Origin: Pedobacter gandavensis
GTDB taxonomy: Bacteria > Bacteroidota > Bacteroidia > Sphingobacteriales > Sphingobacteriaceae
Length of the DNA stretch: 64,000 nucleotides
NCBI RefSeq assembly: GCF_014172405.1
Contig: NZ_WNXC01000001.1
Coordinates: 620,001 to 684,000, forward strand
Direction: 5' to 3'
In this document: positions 15,557 through 24,151 of the stretch, piece after piece
How the letters are laid out: the number at the start of each line of letters is the position of its first letter
Position numbering within the stretch: the first letter of the stretch is position 1
Made by a program: the position numbers and the translations under genes
Notes under the pieces: generated by a model
Told to the model about the DNA's origin: nothing
What the model saw: the letters and a program-made list of their open reading frames with translations, nothing else
Databases searched by the model: none

Positions 15557-16138
15557 TTAATTCATATCTCTTTCCACCTTTTTAGCAGTACTCTGTCCAG
15601 GAAGATAAATTTGGAAACCTACCCCTAGACTTAAGGTATGGCTATAGGCACTACTACCAAAACCTACGATTCCATTGTATTTTAATAAAGCTTCTAATCC
15701 AATAGAACGGGTTACGAAATACGTCCAACCTGGTCCGAAACTAAACCCAAGGCCATTGGTAGAACCTCCAGATCCTGCAGGGTTGATTCCATTGATGCCT
15801 ACAGTAGCTTCACCAAAAAATCTTGAATTTTTAACGACCTCATTGGCACCTGTCATGCCGTAAAATCGTCCTAGGGCACCAACGCCATAAGAAACACTGG
15901 TTCCTGCTCCTTTAGCTGTGGCAAGACCAAAATTAACATCTCCACCCAGTGCAAGACCATCTTGAATAAACCAGGCTGCTTTTGGATTGATATTTAAGCT
16001 AAAGACATTGGGCTTATCTAGCCCAAACTGGAGGTTAGTGATGTTGGCACCCATCATCACATTTCCTTTCTGTATCTGCGCTGATGCTCCGTAAAGCAAG
16101 CCGACACATAAACTAAGTGTTAAGCATAATTTTTTCAT
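15557..16138 (-). CDS. Outer-membrane beta-barrel protein (OmpW/porin-family-like)
   Basis: 193 aa from the ATG at 16136-16138 (MKKLCLTLSLCVGLLYGASAQ, a good signal peptide); the upstream in-frame extension is not needed. The mature protein has repeated glycine-rich amphipathic strands (KGNVMMGANITNLQFGL, ALGGDVNFGLATAKG, TVGINGINPAGSG) and a near-terminal TLSLGVGFQIYLP strand. This is a typical 8-stranded barrel pattern of Bacteroidota proteins annotated as outer membrane beta-barrel. The exact ligand is unknown. Confidence 0.8.
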   Translation of the reverse strand: MKKLCLTLSLCVGLLYGASAQIQKGNVMMGANITNLQFGLDKPNVFSLNINPKAAWFIQDGLALGGDVNFGLATAKGAGTSVSYGVGALGRFYGMTGANEVVKNSRFFGEATVGINGINPAGSGGSTNGLGFSFGPGWTYFVTRSIGLEALLKYNGIVGFGSSAYSHTLSLGVGFQIYLPGQSTAKKVERDMN

Positions 16139-16335
16139 CTTGTAGAATTTAAATGTAATAAGGTAACAAATATGGAGGGGTTTGGTTTTAAAAACTCTTA
16201 GCACTTAGGTGTTTAGCGACGTTTGTTTTGGCGATCCAATAAAATAGGAGTACTTTTTCTGGTCTTTACTATACCTTTAAAGGCCTTCGTAAAATATCTT
16301 ACTACCTTTGATGGAATACGATCAATTATATTTAA

Positions 16336-16833
16336 ATGAAATTATCTTTTGGAACGGTCATTAATGATCAGCCTAATTATTTTGTGGAAAAGATTTGGAA
16401 GGGACTAACGAACCTTTCAGTTCATTTGGAAAAGGATTATTACGAGTATCTACAACGCCATTTGGAAAAGTTTAACCATAGTTGGGATGGAGATCAATAC
16501 ACGGAATTTTTAGAACCAAAGCTACATACCATCCGTAAGGATATGGATGATTTGTGGCGAGCTGGTATGGAAATCACGATGGTTATTAATAAAGACAGCC
16601 CGCAAGAATTCCAATTTGCACCCATTTTATCTTGTCAGTCTATTCAGAAAATTGAACTCCATAAAACGGAAAATGGATGGGTTCAAATTCGTATTGATGG
16701 TCGGTTCTTAACAACAGAAGAAGTTCAGGAATTTGCCGTAAATGACGGTTTTTCTAACGCAGATGCTTTATATGCTTACTTTAAGGGTGGCTTTAAGGGA
16801 AAACTGATTCATTGGACCGCCTTCAAATATTAA
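16336..16833 (+). CDS. ASCH-like domain protein (hypothetical)
   Basis: 165 aa, cytosolic. The C-terminal third (VQIRIDGRFLTTEEVQEFAVNDGFSNADALYAYFKGGFKGKLIHWTAFKY) has the pattern of ASCH/PUA-like folds: a strand with polar residues, DGF, an aromatic helix, and a final GKLIHWT strand. The N-terminal part is helical. ASCH domains bind RNA or modified nucleotides; here the assignment is by fold-like pattern only. A TACCTTTG -7 element lies at 16303-16310. The AraC regulator follows after 13 bp, so the two are probably one operon. Confidence 0.6.
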   Translation: MKLSFGTVINDQPNYFVEKIWKGLTNLSVHLEKDYYEYLQRHLEKFNHSWDGDQYTEFLEPKLHTIRKDMDDLWRAGMEITMVINKDSPQEFQFAPILSCQSIQKIELHKTENGWVQIRIDGRFLTTEEVQEFAVNDGFSNADALYAYFKGGFKGKLIHWTAFKY

Positions 16834-16846
16834 CCGGTTATAGTTT

Positions 16847-17710
16847 ATGATTGTTACCTATCAGATTGAAGATTTCTGTTCTCCATGTCTAATTCCAGGT
16901 CAGTTCATGATGGATAGATTTGAAAATATCGGCCGACCGGCTAATATGGAATGGCCACATAAACATAATTTCTATGAGATTTTATGGTTAGAAAGGGGGC
17001 CTTCTAAACATACTATTGACCAGCATTCTTTTGAACTTTCTTTAGATTCGATTTTTTTTATTGCCCCCGGACAAATTCATGAACTGGCGCAGGAAGGAGA
17101 TTTAAGGGGATATAGCATTATGTTTACGGCAGATTTTCTGGCCATGGGAGATACCTCTCAGGAGACACTTTCTCAATTGTCATTTATGGAGAATACGTAT
17201 CAAAACCCCGCTTTAGCTCTAGTTCCGAAAGAACTTGATGCACTTTTCGCCTCCTTAAACCTGCTCCATACTGAAGCAGGAAGAATAGACCGATCTGCAA
17301 ATGTCATCAGGCATTTGTTGTTGGTATTTCTGTTTCAAATCAAGAGAATGGTCGCAGAATTGCCCGTTTCCGGTAAAGATAACCTTCAAGTACTGACCGT
17401 TAAAAAGTTTAAAAAATTGGTAGAAAGCCATTTCAAACAAGAAACGAGGCTTTCTTTTTTTGCAGAGTCCTTGTTTATGACGCCCGCACATCTCAATGAG
17501 GTTGTGAAAGCGATTACTGGCAAAACAGCAGGTGAAACGGTAAGGGAAAGATTACTTTTAGAGACCAAAAGGATGTTAATGCATGGCCATTTGACTGTTG
17601 GACAAATCGCTTCAGAACTTGGATTTGCAGATTTTTCCTATTTCTCCAGACAGTTTAAGAAGCAAGAGGGAGTTAGTCCGGCGGCATTCCGTAAAATGAA
17701 AGCCGATTGA
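16847..17710 (+). CDS. AraC-family transcriptional regulator
   Basis: 287 aa: an N-terminal cupin-like sensory half (WPHKHNFYEILWLERG around 37-52, then FIAPGQIHEL) and a C-terminal double helix-turn-helix. The latter has LSFFAESLFMTPAHLNEVVKAITG as first helix pair and VGQIASELGFADFSYFSRQFKKQEGVSPAAFRK as the signature AraC motif. The effector is unknown. It follows the ASCH-like gene closely on the same strand and may regulate it or a distant operon. Confidence 0.92.
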   Translation: MIVTYQIEDFCSPCLIPGQFMMDRFENIGRPANMEWPHKHNFYEILWLERGPSKHTIDQHSFELSLDSIFFIAPGQIHELAQEGDLRGYSIMFTADFLAMGDTSQETLSQLSFMENTYQNPALALVPKELDALFASLNLLHTEAGRIDRSANVIRHLLLVFLFQIKRMVAELPVSGKDNLQVLTVKKFKKLVESHFKQETRLSFFAESLFMTPAHLNEVVKAITGKTAGETVRERLLLETKRMLMHGHLTVGQIASELGFADFSYFSRQFKKQEGVSPAAFRKMKAD

Positions 17711-17768
17711 CGCTCCTAAAGTACCAATAATGCCTTTTTTTATCCTAAAATCGAGTATCAATTCTAAA

Positions 17769-17776
17769 TACCTTTG
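17769..17776 (+). promoter_or_regulatory. Probable -7 element of ribB
   Basis: TACCTTTG, a perfect match to TAnnTTTG, 28 bases before the ribB ATG. The -33 box is not clear. No FMN riboswitch can fit in the 94-bp spacer. Confidence 0.4.
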
Positions 17777-17804
17777 CACTTGAGTAATTTAAGCGATAGA
17801 TAGC

Positions 17805-18425
17805 ATGAGAATTAAACTAAATACCATTCCTGAGGCAATCGACGCCCTAAAAGAAGGCAAAGTCATTATTGTGGTAGACGATGAAAACCGGGAGAATGAA
17901 GGTGATTTTATCACCACAGCCGAGGCAGCAAGTCCGGAGGTGATTAATTTTATGATTACTCATGGCAGAGGACTAGTTTGTGCGCCATTAACTAATCAAC
18001 GCTGTCAGGAGTTAGAACTTCATCAAATGGTACAGCAGAATACTGCTGCTTATGAAACTAGTTTCACTATTTCAGTAGACCTGATTGGAAATGGGTGTAG
18101 TACAGGTATTTCTGCCTCCGACCGTTCCAGAACCATCCGGTCCTTAATAGATCCTAAAGTTAAAGGTTATGACCTGGGTAGACCAGGACATATATTTCCC
18201 TTGCGAGCACATGACGGTGGGGTATTGGCTAGACCAGGACATACAGAAGCAACCGTAGATCTGGCTCGTTTGGCAGGGATGGAGCCCGCCGGTGTACTGG
18301 TAGAGATTCTTAAAGAAGATGGGGAAATGGCTCGCTTACCTGATTTAATGAAAATAGCCATTAAACATAAATTGAAAATCATTTCTATTGAAGACCTGAT
18401 CATTTTCCTGAGAAAGCAAAACTAA
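17805..18425 (+). CDS. ribB: 3,4-dihydroxy-2-butanone 4-phosphate synthase
   Basis: 206 aa, the length of a stand-alone RibB. It makes 3,4-dihydroxy-2-butanone 4-phosphate from ribulose 5-phosphate for riboflavin synthesis. Signature motifs are [13 protein letters not shown] (metal and substrate-binding acidic loop), [37 protein letters not shown] and [11 protein letters not shown] with the catalytic His, then the terminal [11 protein letters not shown]. There is no GTP cyclohydrolase II domain, so ribA must be elsewhere. The stop codon interlocks with that of the convergent gene (4-bp overlap CTAA). Confidence 0.96.
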   Translation: MRIKLNTIPEAIDALKEGKVIIVVDDENRENEGDFITTAEAASPEVINFMITHGRGLVCAPLTNQRCQELELHQMVQQNTAAYETSFTISVDLIGNGCSTGISASDRSRTIRSLIDPKVKGYDLGRPGHIFPLRAHDGGVLARPGHTEATVDLARLAGMEPAGVLVEILKEDGEMARLPDLMKIAIKHKLKIISIEDLIIFLRKQN

Positions 18426-19693
18426 GGCGAATAGGTCTGATCTGATAACCTTTTGATCATTGCCGAACTTTGTTCACGTCCATGTTCCAAACGGTCTTTG
18501 AAGAAAAGCTTAGTTTGATCAAAATGTTGTTTGTAACCCTCCATATCCCCGTACCCAATAATAGAGGTCCATTCCCGTACTGCGGAATGAAATTCCAGAT
18601 CGTCGGCACGGATGCTTTTATCGAACAATGCAGCAGTGATAGATTCTTCCAATAGTTCCTCATTGCGGAAAAGGTATTCAACAATCCCGAGGCGCAAACG
18701 AAAAGGAGGAGTCTGGCAAATCAGGTTGTCATAAGGATTGGTTTGTAAGTGGTACCAGGAATCTGCCATACTCAATAAACTCAAGTGAGAATTTGCTTTT
18801 CTAATGCCCGGACTGGAAGAGAGAGAAAATTCCTGCATGATCTGATCATCCAATAACAAAGGCTTCCTGCTTTCATGGAAAACAAAATCCCGAACTTTAT
18901 ACAGCCGGGTTCTGAAGGCCTGCTCTTCCTCCATGATCATCATTTTGAAAAGCTCAGATTCCGACTGTGCATAGCGCTTAACTTGTAGTCTGGCAAATGG
19001 GTTTAAGATCGCCAGGCCAGCATATATATGTGCTTTATAACTAAAGATCCGAAGTGTAGTGAGAATTTTCACATTGTCTATTCCGCCCAGGTAAGAGGCA
19101 TTTTCCCAGGGAAAGAAACCTGCGGATGCCCAAGCGGTTCCCATACTTTCAAAACCAACGTGGGTAGCAGCCTGGGTATCGGCAACAATACGATCATGGT
19201 CTTTGTAATCCTTGATTTCTACCATTTCAGAGCCTAAACAGGAGAGGAGATCCGTCATGCGCTGGTAAGCTTCTACAGTAGTTCGGTGTGGGATTACAAT
19301 CATTTTCTGCCCTGCGGGATCAAATCCGGGGCCATGAAGCGAATGACAAGTAATGATGTGTACGTCTTTTGGTAAGTGCTTTTCGAAAGCCATGATTTCA
19401 GGATGCTTCACGGAAGTTTGTCCAGCCACAATCGCACCATATTTGGTGGAGCTGCCATAACGCTCCAGCACTTCTTCAATACGTTCAGATTCTACCGCAT
19501 AAAAGATCACATCACAAATTCTAGACACTTCTTTACCGTCATAAAGAATGGAAATCCCCAATGGGTTCAGTTCTTCTTCCAGTTGTGCCCGTCTTTGCGG
19601 AAGGTCTGAGCCATAAACAACATAACCTGCTTTGGCAAACCCCTTGGCGTACATCTTTCCCATATCGCCTAAACCGATAATTCCTACATTCAT
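18422..19693 (-). CDS. Fungal-type (TYR1-like) prephenate dehydrogenase
   Basis: 423 aa. An N-terminal Rossmann motif GIIGLGDMG is at residues 4-12. The sequence then follows the yeast TYR1 prephenate dehydrogenase pattern as I remember it: [41 protein letters not shown], the C-terminal [50 protein letters not shown] and [12 protein letters not shown]. Bacterial TyrA is usually 280-370 aa without this long C-terminal half. Predicted reaction: oxidative decarboxylation of prephenate to 4-hydroxyphenylpyruvate for tyrosine synthesis. A diverged substrate is possible. No other aromatic gene is nearby, which weakens the pathway call. Confidence 0.8.
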   Translation of the reverse strand: MNVGIIGLGDMGKMYAKGFAKAGYVVYGSDLPQRRAQLEEELNPLGISILYDGKEVSRICDVIFYAVESERIEEVLERYGSSTKYGAIVAGQTSVKHPEIMAFEKHLPKDVHIITCHSLHGPGFDPAGQKMIVIPHRTTVEAYQRMTDLLSCLGSEMVEIKDYKDHDRIVADTQAATHVGFESMGTAWASAGFFPWENASYLGGIDNVKILTTLRIFSYKAHIYAGLAILNPFARLQVKRYAQSESELFKMMIMEEEQAFRTRLYKVRDFVFHESRKPLLLDDQIMQEFSLSSSPGIRKANSHLSLLSMADSWYHLQTNPYDNLICQTPPFRLRLGIVEYLFRNEELLEESITAALFDKSIRADDLEFHSAVREWTSIIGYGDMEGYKQHFDQTKLFFKDRLEHGREQSSAMIKRLSDQTYSP

Positions 19694-19774
19694 AAAACCT
19701 GTTCTTAATACAAAGAAGCGAAATAACGATGGATGATAAAATGACTACCGTCACATCATCCATATGGGTGTTAT

Positions 19775-22039
19775 TTAATAAACGACTACCTCATCCGTAA
19801 ACATAAAACCTTTTTTCTCATTCTTTGCCGTAATCCTAAGGTATCTGGCAGTATTTCCTTTGAGGTCAAAAATGAAAGTTTTGAACCTTAATGAGGCATC
19901 TGTATCCGGTACATCATTATCTACTTGTGGTATTGTTTTGAAATTGATGCCATCAGCAGAAAGGGCAATTTTAACATTTGCAGGCATGTAGACTCCTGGG
20001 CCGGTCAATTGCATAAATCTCATTTTCAATTGTTGCAAGCTTTCTGGATTCTCCAGGTCGATGGTGATATCCAGGTCGCCGAGAAAACCTTGCCATTGTC
20101 CGTCCCCATAAGTCAGGTCTCCGGTTTGTCCGTTAACTAAGTTCAACTCTTTTTGCGCAGGGTAATTGCTGCTGTATTTATTGTTGTAGGTTACTTTTTT
20201 ACCAATGGCTTTGTGCAGATCGATTGTTAATTCCTGTACTTTCCCTGCTGGAACTTGATCTTTGAAAATTACTGCTTTTACGATTCCGGTTTGATTTAAG
20301 GAAATTCCATCTTTATAGACTGAGGATTTCGAGGTTGGTGTGCTTCCGTCTAAAGTATATCTGATTTCCGGCTGGAATTGCTCAGAATTGATAGTTACCT
20401 GCGCCAGCTTTTTTAGCATATCAAAACTGGAAAGAATACTCAAACTGTTGGATGGTGGGTAGTAGTTTACATTCAACTGCTGTAATAAGCGGTAATGCTT
20501 TTGCAGACGAGATTGAAAATCTTCCCAGCTTTTTTGGGGAATCGAAGTCCAGGCAACTTCAGAGAGGGCAATTACCCGTGGGAATACCATATAATCCACC
20601 TGATTAGCCGTTGGCATATATTCTGCCCATACATTGGCCTGTACACCCAATACGTGTTTTTGCTTTGCAGGATCAATTTCGGTAGGAATTGGTTGGTAGC
20701 TGTATACTTTTTTTAAGGGTAAGTAGCCACCAATGGCTTCTGGCTGTCCGATGGGATTGGTTTGATAGGAATCCAGGTAGAGGTGTGAACCGGGTGTCAT
20801 AATGACATCATGCCCGGAGTTGGCAGCTTCAATACCTCCTTTTTCGCCACGCCAGCTCATAACGGTTGCATTTGGTGCCAATCCACCTTCCAAGATCTCA
20901 TCCCAGCCAATCAATTTTCTTCCTTTGCTGGTGAGGTAAGCTTCTATTCTTTTGATGGCATAACTCTGTAAACCATGCTCGTCTTTTAGGTCATGCGCTT
21001 TAATTAATTTTTGGCATTTCGGACATTGTTTCCAGGCTGTCTTATCTGCTTCATCTCCACCAATGTGAATGTACTTGGAAGGAAAGATATCAAGTACTTC
21101 ATCCAATACGTTTTGAAGAAAAGTAAAGGTCTCTTCGTTTCCAATGCAGAACTCCGAATTCTTATAAGGGAGGCCATAACAGGATAAGTTCGGGTAGGCG
21201 GCAAGGACCTCTTCACTATGTGCCGGCATTTCTATTTCAGGAATTACGGTAATGCCTCTTTTTGCAGCATAGCTGATCAGTTCCTTTGCTTGTTCAGCTG
21301 TATAGTAGCCTCCGAATGCACTAGGACTTCCCATTTCAGCATATTTACGACCATTGCTCCACCAGTTTTTCCAATTGGCATCGGTTCTCCATGCAGCAAA
21401 CTGGGTAAGTTTCGGATATTTCTTAATTTCTAAACGCCAGCCGGCACCATCAGTCAGATGCCAATGGAAGGTATTTAATTTATATAAGGATAAAAGATCG
21501 ATGTATTTTTTTAGAAAAGTTATTGGTAAGAAGTGACGCGATACATCTAACATTAATCCACGGTAACCAAAAGCAGGCTGATCTTCAATCCATACTGCAG
21601 GTAATGATTTGGTGTCAGTTCTGGTATAAGCAATCTGGCGTAAGGTGGAAATACCATTCAATAGTGCTTGTGGCTGATGTGCAGTAATTACAATGTTATG
21701 GCTTGTGATTTCAAGCCGGTAGGCATTTGTGGCAAGGGTATCTTCTTTAGCTGCTTTAATTAGGATTACGCCTTGCTTTGGAAGCTGCTTTAGATTTTTA
21801 AGCGTGCTTACCTGATCGAATTTTAGGTAAGGATGCTCTTTTAATAGTGACGCTGCATCTTTAAAGTCGGGACTGGCAAAAACTTCCGTTTTTGTAGTAT
21901 ATATATAGTGTCCTGCTTTCGCAATTTGAACCTTTGGTCTTGGAATTATAAATAAAGAATCTTGCGCTATGGTAATTTGAGGTGTTAAATATATTGTTGC
22001 AGCAATAGAAAGGGCTGCAACCCATTTGGTCGTATTCAT
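19775..22039 (-). CDS. GH20 beta-N-acetylhexosaminidase, exported
   Basis: 754 aa with a signal peptide ending near TIAQ (residue 25). It removes terminal beta-GlcNAc/GalNAc from glycans such as chitin oligomers or glycoprotein glycans. Order of parts: GH20b domain (~30-150), TIM barrel (~150-510) with acid pair D329-E330 in HIGGDEAD, a chitobiase C-terminal-like module (~540-620, RYTLDGSTPTSKSSVYKDG), and a C-terminal discoidin-like F5/8 module (~640-754). It is monocistronic, facing away from the DUF2314 gene. A TAAATTTG -7-like motif lies upstream (22069-22076, minus strand). Confidence 0.93.
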   Translation of the reverse strand: MNTTKWVAALSIAATIYLTPQITIAQDSLFIIPRPKVQIAKAGHYIYTTKTEVFASPDFKDAASLLKEHPYLKFDQVSTLKNLKQLPKQGVILIKAAKEDTLATNAYRLEITSHNIVITAHQPQALLNGISTLRQIAYTRTDTKSLPAVWIEDQPAFGYRGLMLDVSRHFLPITFLKKYIDLLSLYKLNTFHWHLTDGAGWRLEIKKYPKLTQFAAWRTDANWKNWWSNGRKYAEMGSPSAFGGYYTAEQAKELISYAAKRGITVIPEIEMPAHSEEVLAAYPNLSCYGLPYKNSEFCIGNEETFTFLQNVLDEVLDIFPSKYIHIGGDEADKTAWKQCPKCQKLIKAHDLKDEHGLQSYAIKRIEAYLTSKGRKLIGWDEILEGGLAPNATVMSWRGEKGGIEAANSGHDVIMTPGSHLYLDSYQTNPIGQPEAIGGYLPLKKVYSYQPIPTEIDPAKQKHVLGVQANVWAEYMPTANQVDYMVFPRVIALSEVAWTSIPQKSWEDFQSRLQKHYRLLQQLNVNYYPPSNSLSILSSFDMLKKLAQVTINSEQFQPEIRYTLDGSTPTSKSSVYKDGISLNQTGIVKAVIFKDQVPAGKVQELTIDLHKAIGKKVTYNNKYSSNYPAQKELNLVNGQTGDLTYGDGQWQGFLGDLDITIDLENPESLQQLKMRFMQLTGPGVYMPANVKIALSADGINFKTIPQVDNDVPDTDASLRFKTFIFDLKGNTARYLRITAKNEKKGFMFTDEVVVY

Positions 22040-22068
22040 GCTTGTTGGTTTCGGGTTTGTGTGTTATT

Positions 22069-22076
22069 CAAATTTA
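22069..22076 (-). promoter_or_regulatory. Probable -7 element of the GH20 gene
   Basis: TAAATTTG on the minus strand, 29 bases before the start at 22039, matching TAnnTTTG. The -33 box is not clear. Confidence 0.35.
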
Positions 22077-22197
22077 CATATTATTTGTAAGAAGAAAAGA
22101 AACTGGCATTCTGTATTGTTTCCATGGTATAGTAAAGATTTCTTTTATTAATTATAAAAGAAATTATTATATTTAAAAAACCATAAATTACACGCTC

Positions 22198-23085
22198 ATG
22201 GGTTTCTTGTCACAATTTTTCAAAAAAGGTAGATTAGAGGAGAGGAAAAACGAATTCAGTCTGGGGTATATTCCAAAAGAAGATGAACGGATGAATTGGG
22301 CGATTGAAAAGGCTCGGTTAACATTATGGTATTTTGAAGAACATTTAAAAAGGCCGAAGCCTGGCCAGGATTACTTTTCAATTAAAGTAATGGTTAAAGA
22401 TCAGGATCGGGTAGAACACCTTTGGTTGACTGCACCAGATTTTGACGAAGAAGGAAACCTTTATGGAAGAGTGGGGAATGAACCTATTCAAGTGAATAAT
22501 ATAAAATTGGGACAGCAAATTGGCATTGGTCGGTCTTTAATCTCTGACTGGATGATTGTAGAACATGGGATATTGCTTGGTGGATATACCATTAGAGCAG
22601 TTCGTGATGTACTTCCTGATATAGAAAAAGAATTATTTGATGAGTCAATAGGTATTGCCATCGATGCCGGTGCAGATCATTTTATCCCAGATTTTAGTAC
22701 ACCGGAAGGAGCCATCACTGCTTTGGAAGATGCTTATCAAAATAAAGACCTTTTAAAGGTTCTTTCTTGTATGGATTTTAGGGAAGAAGCCCGGGTATTA
22801 TTAGGACTTTTAGAATTAGGAGAAAACGATGAGGTGGCGATTCGAGAAGCTTCAGAAGCGCTTGAAGCAGCTTATATTGAAAATTTGGAAGAAAATGGGA
22901 TGCCTAATGTTGTAGATCTTAAACGGGCATTTTCCAAACGAGATAAAATTACTAATGATTATTGGATCATTACGGAGATCCTTACTTTTCCAAATGGAAA
23001 CGTGATAGAACAACGCTTGAAAACAGTTAAAACTGACGATGGCTGGAAAGTGGTTGGCGTATTTAGAGATAACATCGCTTCCTGA
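22198..23085 (+). CDS. DUF2314-domain protein
   Basis: 295 aa, cytosolic. Residues ~25-145 match the DUF2314 pattern (an ERMNWAIEKAR helix, YFSIKVMVKDQDRVEHLWL, GRVGNEPIQVNNIKLGQQIGI, SDWMIVEHGILLGGYT). From about residue 165 there is an NTF2-like domain (a TPEGAITALEDAYQNKDLLKVLSCMDF helix, then DYWIITEILTFPNGNVIEQRLKTVKTDDGWKVVGV). The fusion of a DUF2314 unit with an NTF2-like fold is seen in immunity/stress proteins; no activity can be assigned here. It is flanked by gaps of over 150 bp. Confidence 0.75.
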   Translation: MGFLSQFFKKGRLEERKNEFSLGYIPKEDERMNWAIEKARLTLWYFEEHLKRPKPGQDYFSIKVMVKDQDRVEHLWLTAPDFDEEGNLYGRVGNEPIQVNNIKLGQQIGIGRSLISDWMIVEHGILLGGYTIRAVRDVLPDIEKELFDESIGIAIDAGADHFIPDFSTPEGAITALEDAYQNKDLLKVLSCMDFREEARVLLGLLELGENDEVAIREASEALEAAYIENLEENGMPNVVDLKRAFSKRDKITNDYWIITEILTFPNGNVIEQRLKTVKTDDGWKVVGVFRDNIAS

Positions 23086-23124
23086 TCTTAAGCGTTCAAC
23101 AGAAAGCGATATTATCAAATATAA

Positions 23125-23220
23125 CTAATGATCGCTGGTATCTACTGGTGTTTTAATGAAGGACAGGTAGTATGCAGTCACCATAATGATAACTACAAGA
23201 GAAAGTAAGAAAACTAACAT
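23125..23220 (-). CDS. Candidate 31-aa single-pass membrane peptide
   Basis: ATG at 23218-23220, TAG at 23125-23127. The product is one hydrophobic helix (MLVFLLSLVVIIMVTAYYLSF) and a short polar tail (IKTPVDTSDH). It has the length and layout of CydX/KdpF-like small membrane proteins but matches none that I know. It lies in a 376-bp gap that otherwise has no gene. No Shine-Dalgarno or TAnnTTTG motif is evident. The rest of the gap (23221-23461) is AT-rich and featureless. Confidence 0.4.
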   Translation of the reverse strand: MLVFLLSLVVIIMVTAYYLSFIKTPVDTSDH

Positions 23221-23461
23221 ACGTATTGATATTTAAAGTTGATAAATAATTATGGTATGAAGGTAATGATTCTTTTTTAGACGTACTTAATATGCTTACT
23301 GTTTTTTTACATTCGAAATAACCAACTCTTTTTCATTGTTTTACCTTGATTTTAGCGCTAAAATTTTCATGAAATGAAGCTTCTTTCTTCGGGTTATAGG
23401 CATAAATTGCTTTTACAATCGTAAATTAGCCGCGCCTTGACCCCTTAATCCCTAATTGAAT

Positions 23462-24151
23462 ATGGCCTTAAAGAGAGTATTAAAAGTCGGTTTAGATTCT
23501 GCCGCACCGTTCCCGATGCACTCAGACTATAATTCTGAACGATTTGAGGGCTTTGAAGTAGATCTTTTGAGCGCAATCGCAAAGCACCTGGATTTCGAAA
23601 TACAGTACGAAGTCTCTTTATGGAAGAAAATACTTGGAAAATTATTCAAAGGGGAGCTGGATCTGATCTGCTCTGCGGTCACGATGACAGCTACACGTAA
23701 ACACATCCTGGAATTTACAGAGCCTTATTTGCATTTCCGACTTTGTGCCGTAGTGCCTGCCAATGATGTATTGATCAATGAGGTCAAAGATTTAAAAGAA
23801 AAAAGGGTAGGTGTAAGAATCGCAGCGGAAGCGGAACGCCATGTGCATACCAAATTTCCAGATGCTAACATGGTACATGCGGATACCAATAAAGAATTGT
23901 ATCATCAACTGGAATTGGGGGAGATTGACGCATTAATTGACGATTCTCCAATTGCGAATGGCTTTTTGCAAAAGAACGACAAATTAAAAATAGGCTTGTT
24001 TTTACCCGGCACAGACTCTCAATATGCCATTGCCATGAAAAAGGGTGATGTGGAATTGAAGAACCAGTTTAATGAAGCCTTGAAATTAATTAGAGAGAAC
24101 GGAACTTATGATGTCCTTTATAATAAATGGTTTTTCGGAATGAATTTCTAA
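23462..24151 (+). CDS. Solute-binding protein family 3 domain without signal peptide
   Basis: I use the ATG at 23462 (229 aa); a TTG two codons upstream is possible. The fold is a periplasmic amino-acid-binding protein (SBP_bac_3): LKVGLDSAAPFPM start, GFEVDLLSAIAKHL, CSAVTMTATRKHILEFTEPYL (two-lobe hinge and carboxylate-binding region), and LGEIDALIDDSPIANGFL. The family is normally exported, but no signal peptide or lipobox is seen even in the upstream frame, so the protein appears cytosolic or leaderless. Its end interlocks with a convergent potassium channel gene (4-bp overlap). No ABC transporter genes are adjacent. Confidence 0.8.
   Translation: MALKRVLKVGLDSAAPFPMHSDYNSERFEGFEVDLLSAIAKHLDFEIQYEVSLWKKILGKLFKGELDLICSAVTMTATRKHILEFTEPYLHFRLCAVVPANDVLINEVKDLKEKRVGVRIAAEAERHVHTKFPDANMVHADTNKELYHQLELGEIDALIDDSPIANGFLQKNDKLKIGLFLPGTDSQYAIAMKKGDVELKNQFNEALKLIRENGTYDVLYNKWFFGMNF

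Noticed and set aside
17711-17804. FMN riboswitch upstream of ribB
   Set aside because: The 94-bp spacer lacks the FMN aptamer's conserved segments and is too short; only a -7 element was found.
22852-23118. Minus-strand frame of 88 codons in the DUF2314 gene
   Set aside because: Shadow of the plus-strand gene; composition not protein-like.
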